Counted from the first letter of the stretch, positions 8,165-14,329 are shown. The stretch is 14,559 nucleotides of DNA from Nitrospirota bacterium (GCA_016208845.1 JACQXH010000078.1:1-14559), one strand, 5' to 3'. Notes: a model not told the origin generated them from the sequence alone. Numbers and translations are program-made.

Positions 8165-8605
8165 ATGATGAAAATGAATATAAAAACATTATGCGCAATC
8201 TTAATAATTCTGGTCTTTATATCAGGATGCAGCGGGAAGGATAAGGTAAAGCCGTCTGCTGACTCGTTGTTGACGACAGAGGCTCTTAATGATATAAGCA
8301 TTGTCCGTACAGCTTATCAGGATAAAAATAATTCTGCATTGCAAAATTATCTGGCCCCTGAACTTTATGAGAGCATATCGAAGCAAATGTTTTTTGACAG
8401 AAATGATTTATCCTTATCTCCTCAAATAGTAAGGATAATCGGCACGGAAGTTATGGTAACTGTAAACTGGCAGGGTGTATGGACAATGAAGTCCGAGGCC
8501 AGGAAAGACAGGGGCGTTGCCATATTCGTTTTTGAGGGAAGCCCGATGAAGTTAGTGCGTATCGACGGTGATCATCCGTTTTTAATCCCCCTATCAAGGG
8601 ATTAG
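8165..8605 (+). CDS. Lipoprotein of unknown function
   Basis: A 146-residue exported lipoprotein. The N-terminus MMKMNIKTLCAILIILVF is a short basic and hydrophobic signal peptide, followed by the lipobox ISGC with Cys22 as the lipidated residue; serine at +2 would favour outer-membrane sorting under Lol rules. The mature part is mixed alpha/beta with no motif I recognise. Its helix-then-strand pattern (VRTAYQDKNNSALQNYL, then repeated beta segments) would fit a small NTF2-like fold, but this is only a guess. AGGA at 8153-8156 lies 8 bases before ATG 8165 and supports this start over ATG 8168 and ATG 8174. Lnt from the same region would complete its acylation. Confidence 0.72.
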   Translation: MMKMNIKTLCAILIILVFISGCSGKDKVKPSADSLLTTEALNDISIVRTAYQDKNNSALQNYLAPELYESISKQMFFDRNDLSLSPQIVRIIGTEVMVTVNWQGVWTMKSEARKDRGVAIFVFEGSPMKLVRIDGDHPFLIPLSRD

Positions 8606-8615
8606 AAATAATCAA

Positions 8616-8692
8616 AAAATAAAATGCAAAATGTAAAATTTCCGACTTTATCCCTCCAGAATTTTGATTTCTGATTTTTGCATTTTTGTTTT
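8616..8692. repeat. AT-rich inverted repeat 'aaaatgcaaaa / ttttgcatttt'
   Basis: Arms 8621-8631 and 8676-8686 are exact 11-bp reverse complements, extended imperfectly on both sides, in the gap between the lipoprotein stop and tRNA-Leu. The T-rich right side (8683-8696) could end transcription of the lipoprotein gene. It looks like another dispersed AT-rich repeat. Confidence 0.5.
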
Positions 8693-8701
8693 TTTTAAAA
8701 T

Positions 8702-8788
8702 GCCGAAGTGGCGGAATTGGCAGACGCGCTAGGTTCAGGGTCTAGTGGTCGAAAGGCCGTGCGGGTTCGACTCCCGCCTTCGGCACCA
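8702..8788 (+). tRNA. tRNA-Leu (CAG anticodon)
   Basis: An 87-nt class II tRNA. The acceptor stem is GCCGAAG/CTTCGGC, the D arm starts GCGGAATTGG, the anticodon stem-loop is CTAGG-TTCAGGG-TCTAG with anticodon CAG at 8736-8738, and a long variable arm (TGGTCGAAAGGCCGT) is typical of leucine tRNAs. The T arm is GCGGG-TTCGACT-CCCGC, the discriminator is A and CCA is encoded (8786-8788). An open frame starting inside it at 8745 is spurious. Confidence 0.97.
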
Positions 8789-8800
8789 AATTGCAGTTAG

Positions 8801-8842
8801 CCCTGCCTACCGCCTGCCTGCCGGCAGGCAGGGACAGGCAGG
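8801..8842. repeat. GC-rich CCTGCC/GGCAGG palindromic micro-element, copy 3
   Basis: It contains a perfect 20-bp palindrome at 8813-8832 (CCTGCCTGCC and its reverse complement). It starts CCCTGCC after 'ttag' and ends GGCAGG before 'cgcggattt', exactly like copy 1 at 3821-3860. Confidence 0.7.
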
Positions 8843-8975
8843 CGCGGATTTACACGGATTACAGAAATATGAAATTAAGAAAATGAGGTTGCAACCTTCT
8901 CAAATTCCCTGCTTCATATTTTCTGATTTATTAAATCTGTGTCTGCCGACAGGCAGATCCGTGTTAATTTGTGGT
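8843..8975. repeat. 'acggatt' dispersed repeat, copy 2, split by micro-element copy 4
   Basis: The left end has 'cgcggatt' and 'cacggatt', and the right end has 'aaatctgtg' and 'atccgtgttaatttgtgg', so it matches the repeat at 3861-3975. The right arm is interrupted at 8942-8957 by the hairpin TCTGCC-gaca-GGCAGA; without it the arm reads on normally. The remaining bases to 9055 are AT-rich and end with 'ctgaca/cagctgagaactg' wording right before the PHP start. Confidence 0.6.
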
Positions 8976-9055
8976 TAAATATAAAAGATTTTGCTTGTTA
9001 TTTTTCATTTTTTTGTACTGGCAACTGACACCCGACAGCTGAGAACTGTTTTAAT

Positions 9056-9601
9056 ATGATAGACCTTCATACGCACAGTCTTTTTAGCGATGGCGAGCTT
9101 CTTCCATCGGAGTTGATCCGAAGGGCATATGTTGCCGGCTATAAGGCCCTGGCAATTACAGACCATGTGGATTCATCAAATATCGATTTTGTGATCCCAA
9201 GGATCATCGGGGCGATCAATGCTGTGTCAGAATATTCAGACATAAGGATTATACCGGGAGCTGAGATAACACATGTGCCGCCGAAACTTATCGGTAAACT
9301 GGTTGCACAGGCAAGAGACCTTGGCGCAAGGATAGTCGTGGTTCACGGTGAAACTGTAACTGAGCCTGTAATACCCGGGACCAACAGGGCTGCAATCGAG
9401 GCGGGCGCGGACATACTGTCTCATCCGGGGCTGATAAAAAAAGAAGATGCGGCAAGGGCCCGGGAAAACGGAGTGGCACTTGAAATAACTGCCCGGAAGG
9501 GACACAGCCTTGCTAACGGACACGTTGCAAAGACAGGCACGGAGACCGGCGCTATGCTTGTTATAAATACAGATGCCCATTCACCCGATGACCTGATATA
9601 G
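9056..9601 (+). CDS. PHP-domain phosphoesterase (histidinol-phosphatase-like), ended by an in-frame TAG
   Basis: A 181-residue PHP-fold metal hydrolase. The metal-binding marks are HTH (5-7), DH (36-37) in AITDHVD, Glu70, His97 in VVHGE, His123 in LSHPG, and Asp173/His175 in NTDAHSP. The substrate is unknown; small members like this are labelled histidinol-phosphatase-like, but no his genes lie nearby. The frame meets TAG at 9599-9601 just after DAHSPDDLI and then stays open for 34 codons to TAA 9704-9706. That tail starts LEKAGIILCGAGL and fits the usual end of the family, so the protein should be about 216 residues. It may be a recent nonsense mutation, a sequencing error or readthrough. 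All metal ligands precede the stop, so the short form could keep the active site but lose its last helices. No ribosome-binding site is evident before ATG 9056. Confidence 0.8.
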   Translation: MIDLHTHSLFSDGELLPSELIRRAYVAGYKALAITDHVDSSNIDFVIPRIIGAINAVSEYSDIRIIPGAEITHVPPKLIGKLVAQARDLGARIVVVHGETVTEPVIPGTNRAAIEAGADILSHPGLIKKEDAARARENGVALEITARKGHSLANGHVAKTGTETGAMLVINTDAHSPDDLI

Positions 9602-9706
9602 CTTGAGAAGGCAGGGATAATTCTTTGCGGCGCAGGCCTTGCTGAAGACGCAGTAGAGCAGATTTTCAAGAATTCACAAATGCTTGTGAATAAGATAATG
9701 GCTTAA
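9602..9706 (+). pseudogene. C-terminal remainder of the PHP gene beyond the in-frame TAG
   Basis: These 34 codons and a TAA are in the same frame as the upstream gene. The content (GAGLAEDAVEQIFKNS, then LVNKIM) is what PHP-family C-termini look like: a short loop with GAGL and an amphipathic helix. It has no start signal of its own. Confidence 0.7.
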
Positions 9707-9751
9707 AAATATAAGGGCTTTTGGGAAATTATGTGGAGAAAATTCTTCTTG

Positions 9752-9772
9752 CCCCTCTTTTTCAAAGAGGGG
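9752..9772. repeat. Perfect 9-bp hairpin CCCCTCTTT-ttc-AAAGAGGGG
   Basis: This is a strong stem with a three-base loop, 46 bases after the PHP gene's outer stop. It is not followed by a T tract on the plus strand, so it looks more like a dispersed hairpin repeat than a standard terminator, although it could stabilise a 3' end. Confidence 0.55.
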
Positions 9773-9869
9773 GATAAGGAACTTAGCCAGCAGACCCAAA
9801 AATAGAAGGATAAATCTACATCTAAATTTACAATTTGCAATCAGCAATAGAAATTAACGGAGGATATAG

Positions 9870-10613
9870 ATGCCAAAGGTAATCAAAAAGAAGATAGTGA
9901 AAAAAGTAAAGCTTCAGGAAGAAGAAGTCAAGAGCGCGGCCATGCGCTCGCTGGACCTGATAAAAGAAAGAAAAAAGACTGCTGTTTATGTCTTGGCCGG
10001 TTTTGTCATCGCCGTGGTCCTGATCGCCGGCTTAATGTTTTATTTTTCCTCTGCTGAAAGCAAGGCGCGCACTCTGGCAAAAGAGGCAAACGATTATTAT
10101 TACAATATCAACCTGAAGACCCCTATGCCTGAGACCGAGAGATGGAAAAAATCACTGGACCTGTTTCAGAGGTCCATAGCGTCGAAGGCAACTCCGTCAG
10201 CCCAGTATTATTTAGGCAATTGTTATGCTAACCTAGGCGATCATGATAATGCGGTAAAGGCATATCTCACATTCCTTGATAAATATAAAAGTGCACGTGA
10301 AATAATGCCGCTTGTGTATCAGAAACTTGCTGTTTCGTACATAAGGCTAGGCAAAGGTGATGATGCGATCAAGACCTTGAATAAACTTGCCGAATTTGAA
10401 AACGGGATATTCAAAGATACTGCTATGGTGCTTACGGCACGGTATTATGACACCACAGGGAAGCAGGAAGAGGCCCTGAAAAAATATAAAGAAATTGTCA
10501 AAGACTACCCGTCATCGCCCTGGAGCATAGAGGCAAATGCAAGAATAGATAGGGACAAGGTCTCAGGAACAAGCGCCGCTACTGTGGTCGTTCCTGCCCC
10601 GGCAATAAAATGA
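9870..10613 (+). CDS. Membrane-anchored tetratricopeptide-repeat protein
   Basis: 247 residues. The N-terminal 35 residues are strongly basic and cytoplasmic. One membrane segment follows (about 37-59, AVYVLAGFVIAVVLIAGLMF), and the rest would face the periplasm by the positive-inside rule. Three TPR-like helix pairs are visible: about 109-141 (YYLGNCYANLGDHDNAVKAY), 147-180 (KLAVSYIRLGKGDDAIKTL) and 184-217 (ARYYDTTGKQEEALKKYKEI). The tail is rich in Ala, Pro and Val. The layout resembles YfgM-type envelope scaffolds that bind chaperones or the secretion machinery, but that role is an analogy. A strong Shine-Dalgarno (GGAGG 9859-9863) sits 6 bases before ATG 9870. It is followed by repeat-rich DNA, so it is probably last in its transcript. 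Confidence 0.8.
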   Translation: MPKVIKKKIVKKVKLQEEEVKSAAMRSLDLIKERKKTAVYVLAGFVIAVVLIAGLMFYFSSAESKARTLAKEANDYYYNINLKTPMPETERWKKSLDLFQRSIASKATPSAQYYLGNCYANLGDHDNAVKAYLTFLDKYKSAREIMPLVYQKLAVSYIRLGKGDDAIKTLNKLAEFENGIFKDTAMVLTARYYDTTGKQEEALKKYKEIVKDYPSSPWSIEANARIDRDKVSGTSAATVVVPAPAIK

Positions 10614-10916
10614 ACCTGTACATCGTACTTAATGTCAGGTACTTCGTATATCGTGGTTCGTACATCGTGCAAGGATGATTAGTAACGAGGTGCGTAGTAC
10701 GATTTAGTCTGCAATCTGTGTTCATTCGTGCCTGCCCCGTCCGGCAGGGTGGATAGGCGGGTTAATCCGTGGTTAATATTTTTTTCTGCACTCTGCACTC
10801 CGTACTTATTCTTCTGTTGGATGTGTCAATGACGGGGACACATATAGGATAAGTTAAAACTGTATTTCAGAGCCTGACCCCCAGTTGGATATTCCCCCTC
10901 TGTGCCTTTTTATTTG
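10614..10916. repeat. Repeat-rich intergenic region with several dispersed elements
   Basis: I find no gene here. 10618-10702 is built from variants of 'tcgtac' and 'acatcgt' in both orientations (for example 'gtacatcgt' and 'agtacga'). 10712-10775 is a third copy of the 'acggatt' repeat ('aatctgtgttcattcgtg ... ttaatccgtgg'), split at 10731-10760 by a CCTGCC...GGCAGGG micro-element (copy 5). 10785-10805 has 'ctgcactctgcactccgtac'. The last part is AT-rich with 'ccctctgtgcc', the wording of the rpoC-end repeat. Confidence 0.55.
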
Positions 10917-10940
10917 CAAGGGTGTAGACCTGACCCTCAG
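10917..10940 (+). repeat. Left direct repeat flanking the higBA region
   Basis: This 24-base word beginning CAAGGGTGTAGAC matches 11790-11813 at 21 of 24 positions in the same orientation. Its ends AGGGT and ACCCT can also pair with each other. Confidence 0.65.
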
Positions 10941-10976
10941 CTTTGTGTCCCTGTTTATTACCGTGTGAGGTTGACT

Positions 10977-11285
10977 TTATGCTGCTGAGTGCTGAAGTTC
11001 CCGTGCTGTATGTATGGATTCAATATCCTTCTTATACCTTTTCTGGGCCTCTTCAATGTCATAAAGCGTCTGGAGGTTCATCCAGAATACTGCAGGGACG
11101 CCAAAAAACTTGCCCAGCTTTAGAGCAGTTTCTGCTGTAATGCTTCTTTCGCCCTTGATGATCTGCCCGATCCTTGTCTGCGAAAGGCCGGTCTCTATAG
11201 ACAGACGATAGACAGATATTTCCATCGGCGACAGAAACTCCTCTTTAAGCACCTCACCCGGGTGTATATTCTTTAAAGTTCTCAT
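10977..11285 (-). CDS. higA: HigA-family antitoxin (XRE-type DNA-binding protein)
   Basis: 102 residues. It opens MRTLKNIHPGEVLKEEFLSP, the characteristic HigA/VapI start (HPGEVLxEEFL). A helix-turn-helix follows at about 25-60 (YRLSIETGLSQTRIGQIIKG, then GVPAVFWMNLQ). In this family the antitoxin binds and neutralises the HigB RNase and represses its own promoter. The ribosome-binding site AAAGGAG (11299-11293 on the minus strand) is excellent and overlaps the higB stop, so translation is probably coupled. The order is toxin first, as is usual for higBA. Stop is TAA. Confidence 0.92.
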   Translation of the reverse strand: MRTLKNIHPGEVLKEEFLSPMEISVYRLSIETGLSQTRIGQIIKGERSITAETALKLGKFFGVPAVFWMNLQTLYDIEEAQKRYKKDIESIHTARELQHSAA

Positions 11286-11298
11286 AGTATTACTCCTT

Positions 11299-11586
11299 TC
11301 AGTGATAATCGGCTATTTCAACATCAAAGGCATTTCCATCTTTCCATTTGAAACAGATACGCCATTGGTCATTTATTCTGATGCTCCACTGACCCCCTCT
11401 GTTACCCTTCAGCGCCTCAAGCCTGTTGTGGGGCGGTACCCTCAGCGTCTGAAGCATTGTTGCAGCGGCGATCATCCTCAATTTTCGCCTCGCCACATTA
11501 TGCAGATTAGAAGGCAGTTTGATCTTCTTCGAAAAACGGCCCGTCCATATAAGTTCGGTTTCTTCATCCCTGAAAGATACTATCAT
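11299..11586 (-). CDS. higB: HigB-family toxin (RelE/ParE superfamily mRNA interferase)
   Basis: A 95-residue protein from ATG 11586. HigB toxins cut mRNA on the ribosome. The start MIVSFRDEETELIWTG and the end GQWSIRINDQWRICFKWKDG-(N)AFDVEIADYH match the family well. The frame also allows an ATG at 11604, six codons upstream, but homologues usually begin MI.SF, and a likely -10 element covers that earlier ATG. No Shine-Dalgarno is visible before 11586, and the predicted transcript start is close to it, so the mRNA may be nearly leaderless. The stop TGA (11301-11299) lies 13 bases before the higA start. The basic and aromatic surface residues typical of the fold (R17, K20/K21, R77, W82) are present. 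Confidence 0.9.
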   Translation of the reverse strand: MIVSFRDEETELIWTGRFSKKIKLPSNLHNVARRKLRMIAAATMLQTLRVPPHNRLEALKGNRGGQWSIRINDQWRICFKWKDGNAFDVEIADYH

Positions 11587-11623
11587 TTTAAAATAGTATC
11601 GCATAAAGATAGTATTAAGTCAA
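11576..11623 (-). promoter_or_regulatory. Putative higBA promoter and HigA operator
   Basis: GATACTAT (11576-11583) and ATAGTATC (11593-11600) form a perfect inverted repeat with a 9-base gap spanning the higB start codon. A third copy, ATAGTAT, is at 11609-11615, 16 bases from the second. On the minus strand TTGACT (11623-11618) is a good -35; the -10 would be GATACT (11600-11595, spacing 17) or TACTAT (11598-11593, spacing 19). HigA binding here would block transcription and explain autorepression. A further ATAGTAT at 11284-11290 touches the higA start. Confidence 0.55.
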
Positions 11624-11789
11624 TCATTGGCCTCCCGCACTATCCCTGGCCCGGCGGCCCGCGTGCAAACTTTCACGCACCCTCTGTGCCTTTGCCCCTT
11701 TGTGGCTTTCTCTTGCAATATATCTAAAAAAAGAGTTAAATATTGGGGGATTAGGGCGCTAACGGATCTAAAGAATAAATAATATCTGT
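11624..11789. other. Intergenic DNA upstream of higBA
   Basis: This holds no gene. 11682-11708 carries the 'ccctctgtgcctttg' dispersed-repeat wording also seen at 3291-3318. About 11633-11665 is GC-rich ('ggcccggcggcccgcgtg'). Confidence 0.4.
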
Positions 11790-11813
11790 CAAGGGTGTAG
11801 ACTTGGCCCTCGG
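11790..11813 (+). repeat. Right direct repeat flanking the higBA region
   Basis: This partner of 10917-10940 has three substitutions over 24 bases. Together the two copies enclose about 850 bases that contain only higA, higB and their operator. Confidence 0.65.
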
Positions 11814-11856
11814 GTTTCTCGGTCGGATCGAGACGGGTGTTAGAGATTCCCCCATT

Positions 11857-12393
11857 TTATTTCTTAGCTCCTCTTGGCACAATTTCAAGCACTATGGCAT
11901 TAGACCATAAAGTGGCTTTTTGTTTGTTCGATATTTTCCAAGGGTTATTTAAATCGAATTTGGCTCGGATTACGTAACGCCCGTTCTTGTCTAACGAGTA
12001 ATAACCCTGTTTTCCGTTGAAGAAGTTAAGTGGTTGCTGGGAGGAATTGATAAAAAATGCCTCAGAGTCTCCAAGCATTGTCGGAGCGAATAGGCGGATT
12101 TCGTGACGACTAGGAACTGATTGAGTCGCAATGGGGCTATCGTCGTTCAGCTCCAGAGGCCAACGATTTAAATATAAAATTTCTAAAGGCGGAAATGCTG
12201 TTCTGCTGAAATAAATTTGGGCGTCTTCACTGCCAAGCCAAAGTATCTGATATTTTAATAATATGGGGTCGCCTTCTTCGTATTTATCTTTATCCGGGAT
12301 TAATGTAATCTGAATATCGTCTTTCGCCAGGGCAGGTGACATTGCAAAGAGGGACAGGACTGCGATAAATATTATGGCTTTTATTAATTTCAT
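11857..12393 (-). CDS. Exported protein of unknown function
   Basis: 178 residues with a clear Sec signal peptide: a lysine-bearing start, hydrophobic core about 5-19, and an ALA-K junction predicting cleavage after Ala23. The mature 155 residues contain no cysteine and no motif I can name. The pattern of alternating polar and hydrophobic strands (IQITLIPDKDKYEEGDPI, then YVIRAKFDL near the end) suggests an Ig-like or other beta-sandwich domain, as in small periplasmic binding or inhibitor proteins. 'DKYEEGDPILLKYQI' is the sort of phrase found in such domains, but I would not assign a function. ATG 12393 has only a weak GGTAG before it. It stands alone: the gap to ccdA (12394-12572) shows no obvious signals. 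Confidence 0.68.
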   Translation of the reverse strand: MKLIKAIIFIAVLSLFAMSPALAKDDIQITLIPDKDKYEEGDPILLKYQILWLGSEDAQIYFSRTAFPPLEILYLNRWPLELNDDSPIATQSVPSRHEIRLFAPTMLGDSEAFFINSSQQPLNFFNGKQGYYSLDKNGRYVIRAKFDLNNPWKISNKQKATLWSNAIVLEIVPRGAKK

Positions 12394-12572
12394 ATGCTAC
12401 CAGTTATTAGATAGACGAAAACTGCCCCGATAATATAAGAATATATAAGCTCTCGACATTCCCCATAGTTGATTACCGATAATAACTTACACTATTTTCA
12501 AGCTTTTGAAAAGTTCGGATTGCAAGGGAGACTTTGTCTGATAGAGTTCACCTTCTAACCAGCAGATGCCAG

Positions 12573-13313
12573 TCAGTTGCAGAGTGTCTTGCCGGGATGG
12601 ATCTCAAACGCCTCTGGAACAAATCGTATTAAAGATGTAACCGAGTCGGTCAGAAATAAGATCCCGAAAGCAATTAAAAGCAGGCCGCTAAATATCATGA
12701 TGGGCCTCATGTATTTCTGTATGCCCCCATAATGGCTGAGGAATGAATTTATTGCGAGTGATGTAATGAAAAACGGTATTGCAAGCCCTGCGGAATATAC
12801 GAGCAGAAGCTTGAAGCCATAAAATGTTGAGCCTGCGGTGCCTGCTATAAAAAGTATCGATCCCAATATGGGCCCGATGCACGGCGTCCATCCGCCGGCA
12901 AAGCTTAATCCCACTACAAAGGAGCCGATATAGCCGCGGGGCTTGGAATGGAGATGCACGCGTCTTTCTATTGAGAGAAACCCTATTTTTAGAACCCCCA
13001 TAACATACAGCCCGAAGAGGATAATGATTATTCCTCCGACCGTCCGAATGACATCATAGTGCATAGCAAATATGCGTCCAATGAAGGATGAGAATACCCC
13101 GAGGAGGATGAAGACAGTTGAAAAGCCCGCAATAAAGGCAAGGGAATTTATTATGGTGAGCCTTCTGATAAGGGCCTTGTTCCCTGTCTTGAAATCGTCA
13201 AAAGAGATGCCTGTAATAAATGATACATATGACGGTATGACCGGAAGCACGCATGGAGAAAGAAAAGAAAGTATCCCGCCTAAAAACGCTCCAAGGTAAC
13301 AGATCTTAAACAT
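12573..13313 (-). CDS. ccdA: Cytochrome c biogenesis / thiol-disulfide transporter CcdA
   Basis: A 246-residue DsbD/CcdA-family membrane protein that passes electrons from cytoplasmic thioredoxin to periplasmic thiol proteins, needed for cytochrome c maturation or other thiol upkeep. There are about six membrane segments. The redox cysteine pair is visible: Cys21 in LSPCVLPVIP and Cys145 in GWTPCIGP. ATG 13313 is preferred over GTG 13322 because the ribosome-binding site GGAG (13327-13324) is 10 bases before the ATG but practically touches the GTG. The first 8 bases overlap the end of the mog gene, which also contains the ribosome-binding site, so the two are probably translationally coupled. 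The partner thioredoxin-like protein is not in the window. Confidence 0.93.
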   Translation of the reverse strand: MFKICYLGAFLGGILSFLSPCVLPVIPSYVSFITGISFDDFKTGNKALIRRLTIINSLAFIAGFSTVFILLGVFSSFIGRIFAMHYDVIRTVGGIIIILFGLYVMGVLKIGFLSIERRVHLHSKPRGYIGSFVVGLSFAGGWTPCIGPILGSILFIAGTAGSTFYGFKLLLVYSAGLAIPFFITSLAINSFLSHYGGIQKYMRPIMIFSGLLLIAFGILFLTDSVTSLIRFVPEAFEIHPGKTLCN

Positions 13314-13794
13314 TTCGTGCACACTCCTTTTTGCTGCCCTTTATTTTTTCGATCGCATGACAAAGGACAGGCAGAATAACTTCTAAATTCTCCCTGACAG
13401 CAGAAGGACTGCCGGGGAGATTGATTATCAGTGTTTTCCCGCGTACTCCTGCCGCAGCCCGTGACAGCATCGCATTAGGAGTTTTATTCAGCCCCATAAA
13501 CCGCATGGCCTCCGGTATTCCCGGTATCTCGCGTTTGATGACCTCAAGGGTGGCCTCAGGGGTTACATCCCTCGGCGAAAGTCCTGTGCCGCCTGTTGTC
13601 AAAATGAGGTCTGCCTTATTACATAATGATAGCAGTTTTTTCCTGATCAATGCTTTTTCATCGGGAAGGATATCACAACTAACAACTTTAGCGCCGATCT
13701 TTTTCACCATCTTTTCGATAACCGGCCCGCTTGTATCTTTCCGCTCGCCCCTTGAGCCTTTGTCGCTTAATGTAAGAATTGCAACAGTAAACAT
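13306..13794 (-). CDS. mog: Molybdopterin adenylyltransferase-type protein (MogA/MoaB family)
   Basis: 162 residues. MogA/MoaB proteins bind molybdopterin and activate it with AMP before molybdenum insertion. The motifs are GGTGLSPRDVTPEAT (68-82), the loop that binds the pterin and nucleotide, and LPGSP (126-130). The length and the start MFTVAILTLSDKGSRG match the family, so ATG 13794 is chosen over ATG 13824, whose extra ten residues translate a run of 'ttgttac' repeats. No ribosome-binding site precedes it. MogA and MoaB are not separable from sequence alone. It overlaps ccdA by 8 bases and follows a MOSC gene, which again suggests molybdenum-cofactor work. Confidence 0.88.
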   Translation of the reverse strand: MFTVAILTLSDKGSRGERKDTSGPVIEKMVKKIGAKVVSCDILPDEKALIRKKLLSLCNKADLILTTGGTGLSPRDVTPEATLEVIKREIPGIPEAMRFMGLNKTPNAMLSRAAAGVRGKTLIINLPGSPSAVRENLEVILPVLCHAIEKIKGSKKECARNV

Positions 13795-13826
13795 GAGTAA
13801 CAAGTAACAAGTGACGAGTAACAAGT
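13794..13826. repeat. Short direct repeats 'gtaacaagt' before the mog start
   Basis: Tandem variants of 'gagtaacaagt' (with 'gtgac' in the middle) fill the 30 bases just upstream of the mog ATG. 13847-13875 holds similar 'gactactgattaccgtctactgactac' wording. These are short degenerate tandem repeats, not a CRISPR. Confidence 0.5.
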
Positions 13827-13857
13827 TAATAAGAGGATGTTTCCCCTTGACTACTGA

Positions 13858-13926
13858 TTACCGTCTACTGACTACTTTTATTTCGTCTCCCTTCCTAACA
13901 ACCCCGCCTTTGAGCACCTTTGCGAA
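13858..13926 (-). pseudogene. C-terminal remainder of the MOSC gene beyond the in-frame TGA
   Basis: 22 codons (FAKVLKGGVVRKGDEIKVV, then SRR) and a TAA (13860-13858) continue the MOSC frame exactly. 'KGGxVRxGDEI' is the standard closing strand-turn-strand of MOSC domains, so this is old coding sequence and not chance. Confidence 0.75.
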
Positions 13927-14304
13927 TCAACCTTCTTTTGGCATTACACAGTCGCCTGCCTGTATGTAAATGGCACAGCGCGTATGGCAAATTTTCCCGA
14001 TCTGGCTTATTTCAGCCTCCACATCATTGCCAATTGTGATCTTTGTGCCTTTCGGAAGACTGAGGAGGTCAATCCCCTCAGTGGTTATGTTCTCAGCAAA
14101 ATCTCCGGGGCCGACTTTAAGCCCCATTGCCTGCATCTTCCCGATGCTTTCGAGAGCAAGCAGGCTTATCTGCCTGTGCCATTTTTCAGATGCGTGAGCG
14201 TCATTTTCAATACCGAAATTTTCTCTTAACATGACCTCATCAACAGGTTTCTTCCTGACACCCTTTTTATCGCTTATGTTTAGTGAAACGACTTTAGCGT
14301 TCAT
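13927..14304 (-). CDS. MOSC-domain protein, ended by an in-frame TGA
   Basis: A 125-residue MOSC (molybdenum-cofactor sulfurase C-terminal) domain protein of the stand-alone bacterial type, often found beside mog or moa genes and thought to handle sulfur or molybdopterin. Family marks are GIENDAHA (31-38), WHRQISLLA (42-50), GDFAENITTEGIDL (67-80), QIGKICHTRC (101-110) and the end QAGDCVMPKEG. The TGA (13929-13927) comes right after PKEG. The same frame then runs 22 more codons (FAKVLKGGVVRKGDEI...) to TAA, which is the usual domain end. This is a point mutation, a sequencing error or, less likely, recoding. The final beta strand of the barrel would be missing from the short form. ATG 14304 has no visible ribosome-binding site. 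Confidence 0.8.
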   Translation of the reverse strand: MNAKVVSLNISDKKGVRKKPVDEVMLRENFGIENDAHASEKWHRQISLLALESIGKMQAMGLKVGPGDFAENITTEGIDLLSLPKGTKITIGNDVEAEISQIGKICHTRCAIYIQAGDCVMPKEG

Positions 14305-14329
14305 GATTTGAATTTACCCCTCACCCTAA

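Noticed and set aside
8745..8978. An open frame starting inside tRNA-Leu
   Set aside because: It reads through the T arm of the tRNA and then through repeats; the stretch LPAGRQG is simply a translated CCTGCC/GGCAGG palindrome.
9599..9601. Pyrrolysine insertion at the PHP TAG
   Set aside because: The PHP family is not known to use pyrrolysine, TAG is a normal stop in neighbouring genes, and no pyl genes are in view; mutation or error is simpler.
11302..11727. A 141-codon plus-strand frame opposite higB
   Set aside because: It is entirely antisense to higB and its promoter, without recognisable domains; the minus-strand gene explains the sequence better.
13794..13875. Possible CRISPR-like array of 'gtaacaagt' words
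   Set aside because: Units are about 10 bases, irregular and without spacers of constant length; no cas gene is nearby.
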